Below, in pieces: positions 32,628 through 40,687 of a DNA stretch of 50,585 nt. The stretch's first letter is position 1; the number at the start of each line of letters is the position of its first letter. The position numbers were made by a program, and so were the translations under genes. This DNA is from WS-7 sp036505295 (GTDB taxonomy: Bacteria > Eisenbacteria > RBG-16-71-46 > SZUA-252), in the NCBI GenBank assembly GCA_036505295.1, contig DASXTQ010000102.1, positions 1-50,585 on the forward strand. The letters run 5' to 3'. The notes under the pieces were generated by a model, which worked only from the letters and a program-made list of their open reading frames with translations, was not told the origin of the DNA and searched no databases.

Positions 32628-33082
32628 CGGCCGCTCGAGGGGTCGCGCGCCTTCCGTTCGCGTTTGACCGTCCGGTCTTCCAGTGGGACTCGCGGCGCGG
32701 AGCGGGGCCGCTCGTCGTGCGGTTATTCGGAAGACTGGGAGAACACGAGCTCGCGCAGATCGTCCAGGCGGTATGGGAGCGGGGCCGCTCGCCGCGCGAT
32801 CTCGTCTGCATCGAATTCGAGCAAGTGACGCATCTCGACTATCGCGCGCTTCCCGAGTTCACGCGCGCGCTCATCCGGCAGCAGAACCGGGGCGCGGATG
32901 TGTGCCTCGTCGGTTTGAGCGCCTATCTCAGAGGCTTGTTCGGTGTCGCGGGTCTGGGACCCGCTCTGCGCCGTCTGGAATGGATGCCGGTGAAGGAGGC
33001 CGAGGCGCCGCGCCGTCCGCCGCTGGGTCTTGCGGACGTCATCTCGCAATTCCCGGCTCGTCGTCGCGATATCAGGCGTTAG
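32624..33082 (+). CDS. STAS-domain protein lacking the phosphoacceptor serine, inserted in the dcw cluster
   Basis: The GTG at 32624 overlaps the mraZ stop (GTGA) and gives 152 residues. Residues about 28-118 fit the STAS/anti-sigma-antagonist fold: strand PLVVRLFGRL, helix, strand LVCIEFEQVTHLDYRALPEF, helix, strand ADVCLVGLS, helix. In SpoIIAA-like proteins the loop after the third strand reads D-S-S-G and the Ser is phosphorylated; here it is D-Y-R-A, so no such Ser exists. A structural or binding role is inferred. A STAS gene between mraZ and rsmH is not the textbook dcw order. A low-complexity basic tail ends the protein. Another small alpha/beta fold is possible. Confidence 0.72.
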   Translation: MTAARGVARLPFAFDRPVFQWDSRRGAGPLVVRLFGRLGEHELAQIVQAVWERGRSPRDLVCIEFEQVTHLDYRALPEFTRALIRQQNRGADVCLVGLSAYLRGLFGVAGLGPALRRLEWMPVKEAEAPRRPPLGLADVISQFPARRRDIRR

Positions 33083-33103
33083 CGGGAGAATCCGAGGAGC
33101 TGA

Positions 33104-34018
33104 ATGCCGGGTCACGTCCCGGTTCTCAAGGAGGAGGCCGTCCAGTTGCTCCTGACAGATCCGAACGGGACCTATGTGGATGTGACTTTGGGGGGCGGCG
33201 GTCACGCCGCCGCAATTCTGGAGTCGCTGGGGGTGGATGGGAGACTGGTGGGTTTGGACTGTGACCCGGCTGCAATTGATCACGCGCGCGCCATGCCGCC
33301 CGCACCGGATCCCCGGTTCGTCGCGGGGCGCGCGCGCTTTTCCGAGATCGGGCCCGCGCTCCAAGGTCTCGGGATCAACGTCGTCGATGGAATCCTGGCG
33401 GATCTCGGAATTTCCTCGATCCAGCTCGGCGACCCATCGCGCGGGCTTTCCTACAGCGCTTTGGGGCCGCTTGACATGCGCCTCGATCCCTCGCTGCCGA
33501 GAACTGCCGACGCGTTGCTCCGGGCGATCGACGACGACGAGCTGTTGCGCTTGCTGCAGGAGCTGGGCGAGGTGCCGCGACCGCGGGCGGCCCTTCGCGC
33601 GATCCGCCGCGCGCTCGCGGCCGAGTCCCCTCTCACCGCGGAGACGCTCCGCAAGGCGCTCGAACCGCTCTACCCGGGGCCCGCGCGGCCCCGGCGCCTT
33701 TCCCAGGTCTTTCAGGCTCTGCGGATCGCCGTGAACCGCGAGCTCGACGAATTGGAATCGCTGCTTCACGAAGCGACGCACCTTTTGCGGCCGGGCGGGA
33801 CGCTATGTGTCATCGCGTATCACTCGCTCGAGGACCGTATTGTCAAAAATACGTTCCGCCCGCCGCGTCCATACGATCCGAGGGAGCCCATCGCCGATTC
33901 GCCGTGGGTCCCCCTTACCAAGAAGCCCATCCGTCCATCCGACGAGGAATGCCGCCGGAATCCACGCGCCCGAAGCGCGCGCCTTCGCGCGGCGCGACTG
34001 AAGACGGAGGCCGCTTGA
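33104..34018 (+). CDS. rsmH: 16S rRNA (cytosine(1402)-N(4))-methyltransferase RsmH
   Basis: RsmH (MraW) methylates N4 of C1402 in the ribosomal P site. The 304-residue protein starts MPGHVPVLKEEAVQLL, the family's usual opening, and has the SAM-binding YVDVTLGGGGHAAAIL, VDGILADLGISSIQL, LDMRLDPS and VIAYHSLEDRIVKN motifs in order. The end of the protein has the conserved LTKKPIRPSDEE and NPRARSARLRAA. The ATG is preceded by GAGGAG 6 bases away. It is the classic third or second gene of dcw clusters; its stop overlaps the next TTG. Confidence 0.97.
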   Translation: MPGHVPVLKEEAVQLLLTDPNGTYVDVTLGGGGHAAAILESLGVDGRLVGLDCDPAAIDHARAMPPAPDPRFVAGRARFSEIGPALQGLGINVVDGILADLGISSIQLGDPSRGLSYSALGPLDMRLDPSLPRTADALLRAIDDDELLRLLQELGEVPRPRAALRAIRRALAAESPLTAETLRKALEPLYPGPARPRRLSQVFQALRIAVNRELDELESLLHEATHLLRPGGTLCVIAYHSLEDRIVKNTFRPPRPYDPREPIADSPWVPLTKKPIRPSDEECRRNPRARSARLRAARLKTEAA

Positions 34019-34584
34019 GCCTCGCGATGAAGGTCGCATCGGCGCCGCGGCGCGGCGCGGGACTCGCGCCGGGACGGCGCTCGCGCGCCGAGGCCAGGAT
34101 CGCCGACGACGGCGGGCCGGACGGCGAACGCGAGCTGCATGGGCCGTACCTGCGCTCGTTCCGCGCCCAGCCCAAGCGGCGCTTGAATCCCCGCGTGATC
34201 GCGCTCCTCCTGGTCGCCGCGTCGCTCCTCTTTGTGAAGGTTTGGGAGCGTACGGTCTCGAATTCGCTCTCCATGGAGCGCGACCGGCTGGCCCGCGAGG
34301 TGCGGACCCTCGAGAACCAAGTCCGGATCACGCGCGACCTCGAGGAGCAGGCGGCGTTCCGGAGCGGCTTCGACCTCACGAGCTTGAGCCAGCTCGGCTT
34401 CCAGAACCCCGATCCGGCACGGGTCGTGGACGTCGATCTCGTCGAGCCCCGCGGCCGGCGCGGGGCGCGCGCCGGCCTGGGCGTGAGGCTCCTCGGAGCG
34501 GTGCGGCGGGCCGTGCCCACCGCCTGGACCGAGCGCGTCTTGGGGCTGCCGGCGGCACCCGTAGAAGCGGGAGGAAACCGATGA
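34015..34584 (+). CDS. ftsL: FtsL-like cell division protein
   Basis: The TTG at 34015 overlaps the rsmH stop and has GGAGG 4-5 bases upstream; an internal ATG at 34027 is an alternative. The 189-residue product has a basic, disordered cytoplasmic part, one membrane helix (about residues 61-76, VIALLLVAASLLFVKV) and a periplasmic coiled coil (about 80-116, SMERDRLAREVRTLENQV). This topology, and the place between rsmH and the division transpeptidase, are those of FtsL, a partner of FtsB/FtsQ. FtsL is weakly conserved, so the call rests on topology and position. The C-terminal ~70 residues are longer than usual. Confidence 0.75.
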   Translation: MSLAMKVASAPRRGAGLAPGRRSRAEARIADDGGPDGERELHGPYLRSFRAQPKRRLNPRVIALLLVAASLLFVKVWERTVSNSLSMERDRLAREVRTLENQVRITRDLEEQAAFRSGFDLTSLSQLGFQNPDPARVVDVDLVEPRGRRGARAGLGVRLLGAVRRAVPTAWTERVLGLPAAPVEAGGNR

Positions 34585-36662
34585 GCCCACTCGATCTCCG
34601 CCGTCTCAAGCTCCTGGCTGTTCTCGGGCTTCTCTTCTACGGCGCGATCCTCGTGCGCCTCATTTCGATCCAGGTGTTGGGCCACGCCAAGCTGGATCGA
34701 GAGGCCCGCGGACAGCAGACATCGCGCGTCATCCTGGAGCCCGAACGCGGCCGGATTTTCGACCGTCACCTTCTCCCTCTCGCCGACAACGTGGACGTGA
34801 GCCAGATCTCGGTCCGCCCGGCCGAGGTTCGGAACGCCTCCGCGGCCCAGCGCTTCATCCGTGCCGCGGTGGGGCCCCGCGGTCTGGACCGCCTCCGCCG
34901 GGGGAGGAGAAACGCCTATATCCGCATCACATCTCAAGTTACACCTGAGCAGGAGATCGCGATCAGGAAATCGGCGCTTCCGGCCGGGGTACAAGTGGAG
35001 GAGGTTCCGGCCCGCGTTTATCCGCTGGATGAGCTTGCGCGCCCTGTCGTGGGCATGGTCGGCGTCGATGGGATGGGGCTCGAGGGGATCGAGCGCGTGT
35101 TCGACCGCGAGCTGCGCGGCGTGGGCGGGTGGGCCACGCTTTTCAGGGACGGGCGCGGCCTGGAGCACCAGCTCCCGCAGAGCATCGTGAAAGTCCCCGA
35201 ACCCGGATTGAGCTTGGTGACGACGATCGATCGGGATGCGCAGTCGGTCCTCGTCATGGAGCTGAAACGGGCGGTGGCCCGCACCGGCGCGCGGAGCGGA
35301 ATGGCCGTGTTCGCCGATCCGCACACCGGAGACATCTTCGCAATGGCGACCGTGGACGGCGCGAATCCGCCCGATGGCTCGACGGGGAGGAACCGCGTGA
35401 TCGCGGACCAGTACGAACCCGGATCGACGTTCAAGCTGCTCGTCGGGTGCGCGGCGCTCGAGGAGCACGTCCTGGTCCCGGAGGATTCGTTCTTCGTGAA
35501 TCACGGCGAGGCGGACTTGGGCGGATTCACGATGCACGACTCGCATCCAGAGACGCGCTGGTACACCGTGCGCGAGGCGACCGCGCTCTCGAGCAACGTC
35601 TGCTACGCGCAAATCGGGATGAAGGTCGGCGCGAACGTGCTCTATCGCTACGCACGGCTGTTCGGCTTCGGGCAGCCGACGCGGATCCAGCTTCCGGGGG
35701 AGACGTCGGGGCAGATCCGGAATCCGTCCCGATGGTCGGCTCGGTCCTTGGCGACGATCTCGATCGGTCAGGAGGTGACCGCGACACCGCTTCAGATGCT
35801 CATGGCTTACTGCGCCGTGGCGAACGGCGGAATCTTGATGCGGCCGAGGATCGCCTCGGCGCTCGTAAACGAGCTCGGCGAGCCGGTGCGGCTCTACCCG
35901 GTAGAGCGCGTGCGCCGCGTGATCTCACCGGAGACATCGGAGACGTTCCGCTCGTTCCTTCGGGACGCGGTCACCATGGGAACGGCAACCGAGGCAGCGC
36001 TTCCTTGGTGCGAAGTCGCCGGCAAGACCGGCACGGCCCAAAAATCGGATGAGGGGGGCCGCGGATACGGACAGGGACGTTACGTGTCCTCGTTCGTGGG
36101 AATGGCTCCGGCGAGCAATCCCCAGATCGTGGGTCTCATCGTCCTCGACGAGCCCCGCGGCGCCTATTACGGCGGCGCCGTCGCGGCGCCTGTCTTTCGC
36201 GACATCGTGGCGACCTGGGCCACCCTGGGCAGGGGTCCGGTCCGTCTCCCGGCACAGACGCTCGTTACGGCGGCCAAGCGGAAGGAACGGGCGGTGCGCG
36301 TTCCGGACGTCAGGCTCATGGCGGCCGAGCAAGCCCGCTTCGTGCTCCGCTCCGCGGGGATGGATTGCGCCGTCGAGGGAAACGGCGCCCGCGTGGCGGT
36401 TCAATCGCCGGAGCCGGGCGCGAACGCACGATCCGGGGAGGTGGTCCGGGTCGTCCTCTCGACCGACCCCGCGCCGGACATTGGATTTCCCGATCTTCGG
36501 GGCCTTTCGCTGCGCGAGGCGCTGGCGCGCCTGAGCTCGCTCTCCGTTCACGTCGCGGGCGTCTATGGGAGTGGACAGGTCGTGGAACAGGATCCTCCGC
36601 CGGGCACGGCGATCAAGGCCGGCCAATCTTGCGCGATCCGGTGCGCGCCCCGGAGCTTGTGA
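34581..36662 (+). CDS. ftsI: Division-specific peptidoglycan transpeptidase (FtsI/PBP2x/SpoVD-like) with PASTA domains
   Basis: This class B penicillin-binding protein of 693 residues cross-links septal peptidoglycan with FtsW. It has an N-terminal membrane anchor (about 10-31), a dimerisation domain with RGRIFDR (57-62), and a transpeptidase domain with all three active-site motifs: Ser282-x-x-Lys285 (GSTFK), Ser337-Ser-Asn339 and Lys482-Thr-Gly484. Residues about 558-693 hold two PASTA repeats (VPDVRLMAAEQARFVL and FPDLRGLSLREALARL), which bind peptidoglycan or muropeptides in Gram-positive homologues. The ATG has GGAGG upstream and overlaps the ftsL stop. Confidence 0.94.
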   Translation: MSPLDLRRLKLLAVLGLLFYGAILVRLISIQVLGHAKLDREARGQQTSRVILEPERGRIFDRHLLPLADNVDVSQISVRPAEVRNASAAQRFIRAAVGPRGLDRLRRGRRNAYIRITSQVTPEQEIAIRKSALPAGVQVEEVPARVYPLDELARPVVGMVGVDGMGLEGIERVFDRELRGVGGWATLFRDGRGLEHQLPQSIVKVPEPGLSLVTTIDRDAQSVLVMELKRAVARTGARSGMAVFADPHTGDIFAMATVDGANPPDGSTGRNRVIADQYEPGSTFKLLVGCAALEEHVLVPEDSFFVNHGEADLGGFTMHDSHPETRWYTVREATALSSNVCYAQIGMKVGANVLYRYARLFGFGQPTRIQLPGETSGQIRNPSRWSARSLATISIGQEVTATPLQMLMAYCAVANGGILMRPRIASALVNELGEPVRLYPVERVRRVISPETSETFRSFLRDAVTMGTATEAALPWCEVAGKTGTAQKSDEGGRGYGQGRYVSSFVGMAPASNPQIVGLIVLDEPRGAYYGGAVAAPVFRDIVATWATLGRGPVRLPAQTLVTAAKRKERAVRVPDVRLMAAEQARFVLRSAGMDCAVEGNGARVAVQSPEPGANARSGEVVRVVLSTDPAPDIGFPDLRGLSLREALARLSSLSVHVAGVYGSGQVVEQDPPPGTAIKAGQSCAIRCAPRSL

Positions 36663-38152
36663 TCGGGATCGGCGGCTTGCGCACCGAGGCGCTCCCCGGG
36701 CTTTTGGGCGCCTCCGAGACGATCGGAGAGCTTCGCGGCGAGTGGGGGATGGTCCGCTACAACTCGCGCGACGTGAAGGCGCGGGATCTCTTTGTCGCTG
36801 TCCCGGGTCTCACCCACGACGGCCATGCGTACGTCGCGGCCGCGGCGCGGAGCGGCGCCTCGGCGGCCGTCGTCGAGCACTTCGTGCGGGAGGTCGACCT
36901 TCCGCAAGTCCGCGTTGGGGATGCACGGCGCGCGCTTGCGATTCTGGCGGGGGAGGAAACCGGGCACCCCTCGCGCGAGATGGTGATCGCGGGGGTGACG
37001 GGGACCAACGGAAAGACAACCACCGCGCATCTGATCCGCGCGGTGTTCGAGCAAGCGGGGCATCGCACAGGATTCATCGGCACGGTCGGATACGAATTCG
37101 AGGGACACCACGAACCGGCTCCGCATACCACGCCCGAGGCGCCCGACTTGATGCGCATGCTTCGGGCCTGGCGAGCGCGCGGGGCGGCGGCTGTGGCCAT
37201 GGAGGTTTCATCGCACGCGCTCGCTCTCGAGCGGACATACGGCGTCGCGTTCGATATCGGCGTCTTCACCAATCTGACTCAAGATCATCTCGATTTTCAC
37301 GGAACCCTTGAATCGTACCGCGAGGCGAAAGCCCGCCTCTTCCGCGCCGAGGCGAGAGGGGACCGGACGAAGCGTTTTTCGGGTGCCGTGAACGTGGACG
37401 ATCCGGCGGGCCTCTGGATCCAGGCCCGTGCCGACTGCCCCATCGTCGGATTCGGGATGGGCGCTCGAGCAGACATCCGGGCGGAAGATGTGCGCTCGAG
37501 ATCGGACGGCACCGATTTTCGGATTCGGGAGCGGAACGAAACCACGACGGTCTCCCTGCGCCTGAGAGGAGCATTCAACGCCATGAACGCGCTCGCCGCG
37601 TTCGCCGCCGGCCGTGCGCTCGAGATTCCCACGGGCACGATCGTCGCGGGTCTCGAAAGGGTCGCGTCGGTGCCGGGGCGGCTCGAGCCGGTGAATGAAG
37701 GACAGCCCTTTCAGGTGCTCGTCGATTACGCCCACACGCCGGATGCGCTGACCCGGGCGCTCGACGCAGTGCGGGAATTCCGTCCCCAGAGGCTTCTGTG
37801 CGTCTTCGGTTGCGGGGGGGACCGCGATCGGGGCAAGCGGCCGTTGATGGGTGCCGCCGCGGCGCGGCTCGCGGACCAGGTGATCCTCACGTCCGATAAC
37901 CCCCGGAGCGAGGACCCGGCTGCGATCCTGCGCGAGATCGAAGCCGGAGTGCGCGGAGCGTCAAACGTGCGGACGATCGCGGATCGGGCCGAGGCAATCG
38001 CGGCCGCCATCGACGAGGCCGCTCCCGGCGACGCTCTCCTGATCGCGGGGAAAGGGCACGAGACCTACCAGATCATCGGCGCCCGCACGCTCCCATTCGA
38101 TGACCGAGAGGTCGCGCGGACGGCTCTTCGGCGGCGGGGATTCGGCCGTTGA
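36659..38152 (+). CDS. murE: UDP-N-acetylmuramoyl-tripeptide synthetase MurE (meso-DAP type)
   Basis: MurE adds the third amino acid of the peptidoglycan stem. The 497-residue product has the ATP-binding loop GTNGKTTT (115-122), MEVSSHALALERT and the C-terminal YAHTPDAL and GCGGDRDRGKR. The substrate-selecting motif is Asp413-Asn-Pro-Arg, the signature of enzymes that add meso-diaminopimelate rather than lysine, so the wall should be of the mDAP type. GTG at 36659 overlaps the PBP stop. The open frame extends upstream inside the PBP gene but the conserved region begins here. Confidence 0.96.
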   Translation: MIGIGGLRTEALPGLLGASETIGELRGEWGMVRYNSRDVKARDLFVAVPGLTHDGHAYVAAAARSGASAAVVEHFVREVDLPQVRVGDARRALAILAGEETGHPSREMVIAGVTGTNGKTTTAHLIRAVFEQAGHRTGFIGTVGYEFEGHHEPAPHTTPEAPDLMRMLRAWRARGAAAVAMEVSSHALALERTYGVAFDIGVFTNLTQDHLDFHGTLESYREAKARLFRAEARGDRTKRFSGAVNVDDPAGLWIQARADCPIVGFGMGARADIRAEDVRSRSDGTDFRIRERNETTTVSLRLRGAFNAMNALAAFAAGRALEIPTGTIVAGLERVASVPGRLEPVNEGQPFQVLVDYAHTPDALTRALDAVREFRPQRLLCVFGCGGDRDRGKRPLMGAAAARLADQVILTSDNPRSEDPAAILREIEAGVRGASNVRTIADRAEAIAAAIDEAAPGDALLIAGKGHETYQIIGARTLPFDDREVARTALRRRGFGR

Positions 38153-39597
38153 ACCAGACACCGAGCCCCTGGCTGACACTCGACGAGGTGATCCGCGTGA
38201 CCGGGGGGCGGCTCGCCCACACGATCGAAAAGCCACACGCGTCCGTGGCGTTCAGCGCGTGCTCGATCGACACACGGTCGCTCTCCGGCGGCGAGCTTTT
38301 CGTCCCGCTCCCGGGGACCCGCGCGGACGGGCATGATTTCGTGGTCTCGGCCCTGGAGGGGAAGGCGGCGGGGAGCCTCGCTTCGGACGCGCGGCCGCGC
38401 GATGCCGGCTGGGAGCGGTCCGGGAAGCCGGTCGTCCTCGTCAAGGATCCGCTCCGGGCGGTTCAGGCTCTGGGACGGCACTGCCGGGCCAAGTCGGGAA
38501 TTCCGCTGACCGCGGTCACCGGCTCGAATGGGAAAACGACCACGAAAGAGATGATCGCCGCGGTGCTCGGCGCGCGCTACCGGGTGCACAGGAATCGGGG
38601 AAACCTGAACAACCACATCGGCGTTCCGCTGACGCTCACGCGGCTCAAACAGGAGCACGAGATGGTCGTGATCGAGATGGGAATGAGCGCGCGCGGCGAG
38701 ATCCGCGAGCTCGCGCTCGTCTCCCTCCCGAACGTGGGCGTCCTCACGAACGCCGCCGCGGCGCACCTGGCCTCGCTTCGCACCGTCGAGGAGGTGGCGC
38801 GGGCGAAGAGCGAGCTCGCGGAAGCGCTGCCTCGCGACGGGTTTCTGGTCCTGAACGCGGATGACGAGCGCCTCTGGAACATGAACCGTGGGCGGCCGGT
38901 CCCGCACAAGAGCTACGCGCTCGAGAATCGCGCGGCGGATCTCATCCCGACGCGCGTCTCGCTCACCGCCGATGGCGGCGCCTCCTTTGCGCTGGCGGAC
39001 GGAACGGAATTCCGCCTAACGCTCCTCGGGCTCCACAACGTGCGCAACGCGCTCGCCGCGATCCTCGTGGGCGACCACTTTGGCATCCCGCGGGCGCTGG
39101 CGGCCGAGGCCTTGGGCTCGCTCCGTCCGGAGCGGCACCGTCTCGAGCTTCTCGAGTCGGGCGGGGTCTTCGTGCTCGACGACGTCTATAACGCGAACCC
39201 CGCTTCGATGCGCGAAGCGCTCCGGCTCCTGGCTGCGATCGAGACCAGGGGCCAGCGGCGCGCCGTGCTCGGCGACATGCTGGAGCTGGGCCCGGATTCG
39301 GAGCGGTTCCACGAAGAGGCGGGCCGCGAGGTGCCGCGCGAATCATGGCTCTACGTGGCGGGGGAGTATGCCGCCGCGGTGGAGCGCGGCGCCCGCGCCG
39401 CGGGGGTCTCGGCGGCGCGTATCCGGCTGTTTCCTACGGTGCTGGAGATGGCGTCGGCCGTCGAGAAGGACGCCAAGCCCGGAGACCTGATTCTGGTCAA
39501 GGGCTCACGTGGGATGCGTCTCGAGCAGGTAGTGGAGCGTTTGGTTCCAGGGCAGAAGGACGCGTTTGATCCGATGCACGCGGCGGGAAGGAACTAG
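38149..39597 (+). CDS. murF: UDP-N-acetylmuramoyl-tripeptide--D-alanyl-D-alanine ligase MurF
   Basis: MurF adds D-Ala-D-Ala to complete the UDP-MurNAc-pentapeptide. The 482-residue protein shows SIDTRSLSGGELFVPLPG near the N-terminus, the ATP loop GSNGKTTTKEM (125-135), RGNLNNHIGVPLTL, IEMGMSARGEI and DDVYNANPASM. The TTG at 38149 overlaps the murE stop (TTGA), and GDMLELG near residue 378 is a further landmark. A ddl gene to supply D-Ala-D-Ala is not in this window. Confidence 0.96.
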   Translation: MNQTPSPWLTLDEVIRVTGGRLAHTIEKPHASVAFSACSIDTRSLSGGELFVPLPGTRADGHDFVVSALEGKAAGSLASDARPRDAGWERSGKPVVLVKDPLRAVQALGRHCRAKSGIPLTAVTGSNGKTTTKEMIAAVLGARYRVHRNRGNLNNHIGVPLTLTRLKQEHEMVVIEMGMSARGEIRELALVSLPNVGVLTNAAAAHLASLRTVEEVARAKSELAEALPRDGFLVLNADDERLWNMNRGRPVPHKSYALENRAADLIPTRVSLTADGGASFALADGTEFRLTLLGLHNVRNALAAILVGDHFGIPRALAAEALGSLRPERHRLELLESGGVFVLDDVYNANPASMREALRLLAAIETRGQRRAVLGDMLELGPDSERFHEEAGREVPRESWLYVAGEYAAAVERGARAAGVSAARIRLFPTVLEMASAVEKDAKPGDLILVKGSRGMRLEQVVERLVPGQKDAFDPMHAAGRN

Positions 39598-39598
39598 G

Positions 39599-40687
39599 GT
39601 GCTCTACCACTTCCTCTATCCCCTGCACGAGCAGCTCCCGGCCCTGAATGTCTTCCGGTACATCACGTTTCGCTCCGCCTACGCGGCGGCGACGGCGCTC
39701 TTCCTGGCGTTCCTGCTCGGTCCTCCGGTAATCCGGTGGCTCCGTGCGCTCAAGATCGGCCAGCAAGTGCGCGATGATGGCCCCCAGAGCCACCTGCCGA
39801 AGGCCGGAACGCCCACGATGGGCGGTGTCCTCATCGTCATCGCCATCGTGATCCCGACGCTCCTCTGGGGAAATCTGGAGAATCGGAACGTCTGGATCGC
39901 GCTGCTCGCGACCGTGTGGATGGGTCTGGTCGGCTTCATCGATGACTATCTTCGCGTCGTCAAGAGGATGCGGAAGGGGCTCCTCGGGCGTTACAAGCTG
40001 GCCGGACAGGTCGTGCTCGGGATCGCGGTGTTCTCGGCGGTGTATTTCTATCCCAGCCACGGCGTCCTGGATCCCGCCGAGACCAACGTGCCGTTCCTGA
40101 AGCGCACGGTCGTGGACTTCGGCTGGCTCTATCTCCCGTTCGTGATCCTCGTTGTGACCGGCGCCTCGAACGCGGTGAATCTCGCGGATGGGCTCGACGG
40201 GCTCGCCGCGGGGATGACGACCTTCGCCGCGCTCGCCTTGGGTGGAATGTGCTACGTCACGGGCCACGTGAAATTCTCCCAGTACCTTCAGATTCCCTAT
40301 TTCCAGGGCGCCGGGGAGCTCACCGTCTTCTGCTCCGCGGTTGTCGGCGCCACGCTGGGATTCCTGTGGTGGAACTGCCATCCGGCCGACGTCTTCATGG
40401 GGGATACCGGCTCGCTCGCGCTCGGGGCCGCGCTGGGCACGGTCGCCGTTCTGATCAAGCGAGAGTTCCTTCTCGCCATCGTCGGGGCGGTCTTCGTGGC
40501 GGAGGCGCTCTCCGTCATGGCGCAGGTTCTGTCGTTCAAGATGTCAGGGAAGCGGATCCTCAAGATGGCGCCGCTTCATCACCATTTCGAGCTCAGCGGA
40601 TGGGCGGAGCCGCGCGTCGTGGTCCGGTTTTGGATCGCGGCGGCGCTCTCAGCCCTGCTGGGATTGAGCACGCTCAAGCTCCAATGA
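39599..40687 (+). CDS. mraY: Phospho-N-acetylmuramoyl-pentapeptide transferase MraY
   Basis: MraY makes lipid I by moving phospho-MurNAc-pentapeptide to undecaprenyl phosphate. The 362-residue, ten-helix protein has all landmark loops: KAGTPTMGGVLI, GFIDDYLRVVKR, NAVNLADGLDGLAAG, the catalytic region DVFMGDTGSLALGAAL and APLHHHFELSGW. The GTG at 39599 stands a base after the murF stop; GGGAAGGA is 7-14 bases upstream. The stop overlaps the murD ATG. Confidence 0.97.
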   Translation: MLYHFLYPLHEQLPALNVFRYITFRSAYAAATALFLAFLLGPPVIRWLRALKIGQQVRDDGPQSHLPKAGTPTMGGVLIVIAIVIPTLLWGNLENRNVWIALLATVWMGLVGFIDDYLRVVKRMRKGLLGRYKLAGQVVLGIAVFSAVYFYPSHGVLDPAETNVPFLKRTVVDFGWLYLPFVILVVTGASNAVNLADGLDGLAAGMTTFAALALGGMCYVTGHVKFSQYLQIPYFQGAGELTVFCSAVVGATLGFLWWNCHPADVFMGDTGSLALGAALGTVAVLIKREFLLAIVGAVFVAEALSVMAQVLSFKMSGKRILKMAPLHHHFELSGWAEPRVVVRFWIAAALSALLGLSTLKLQ

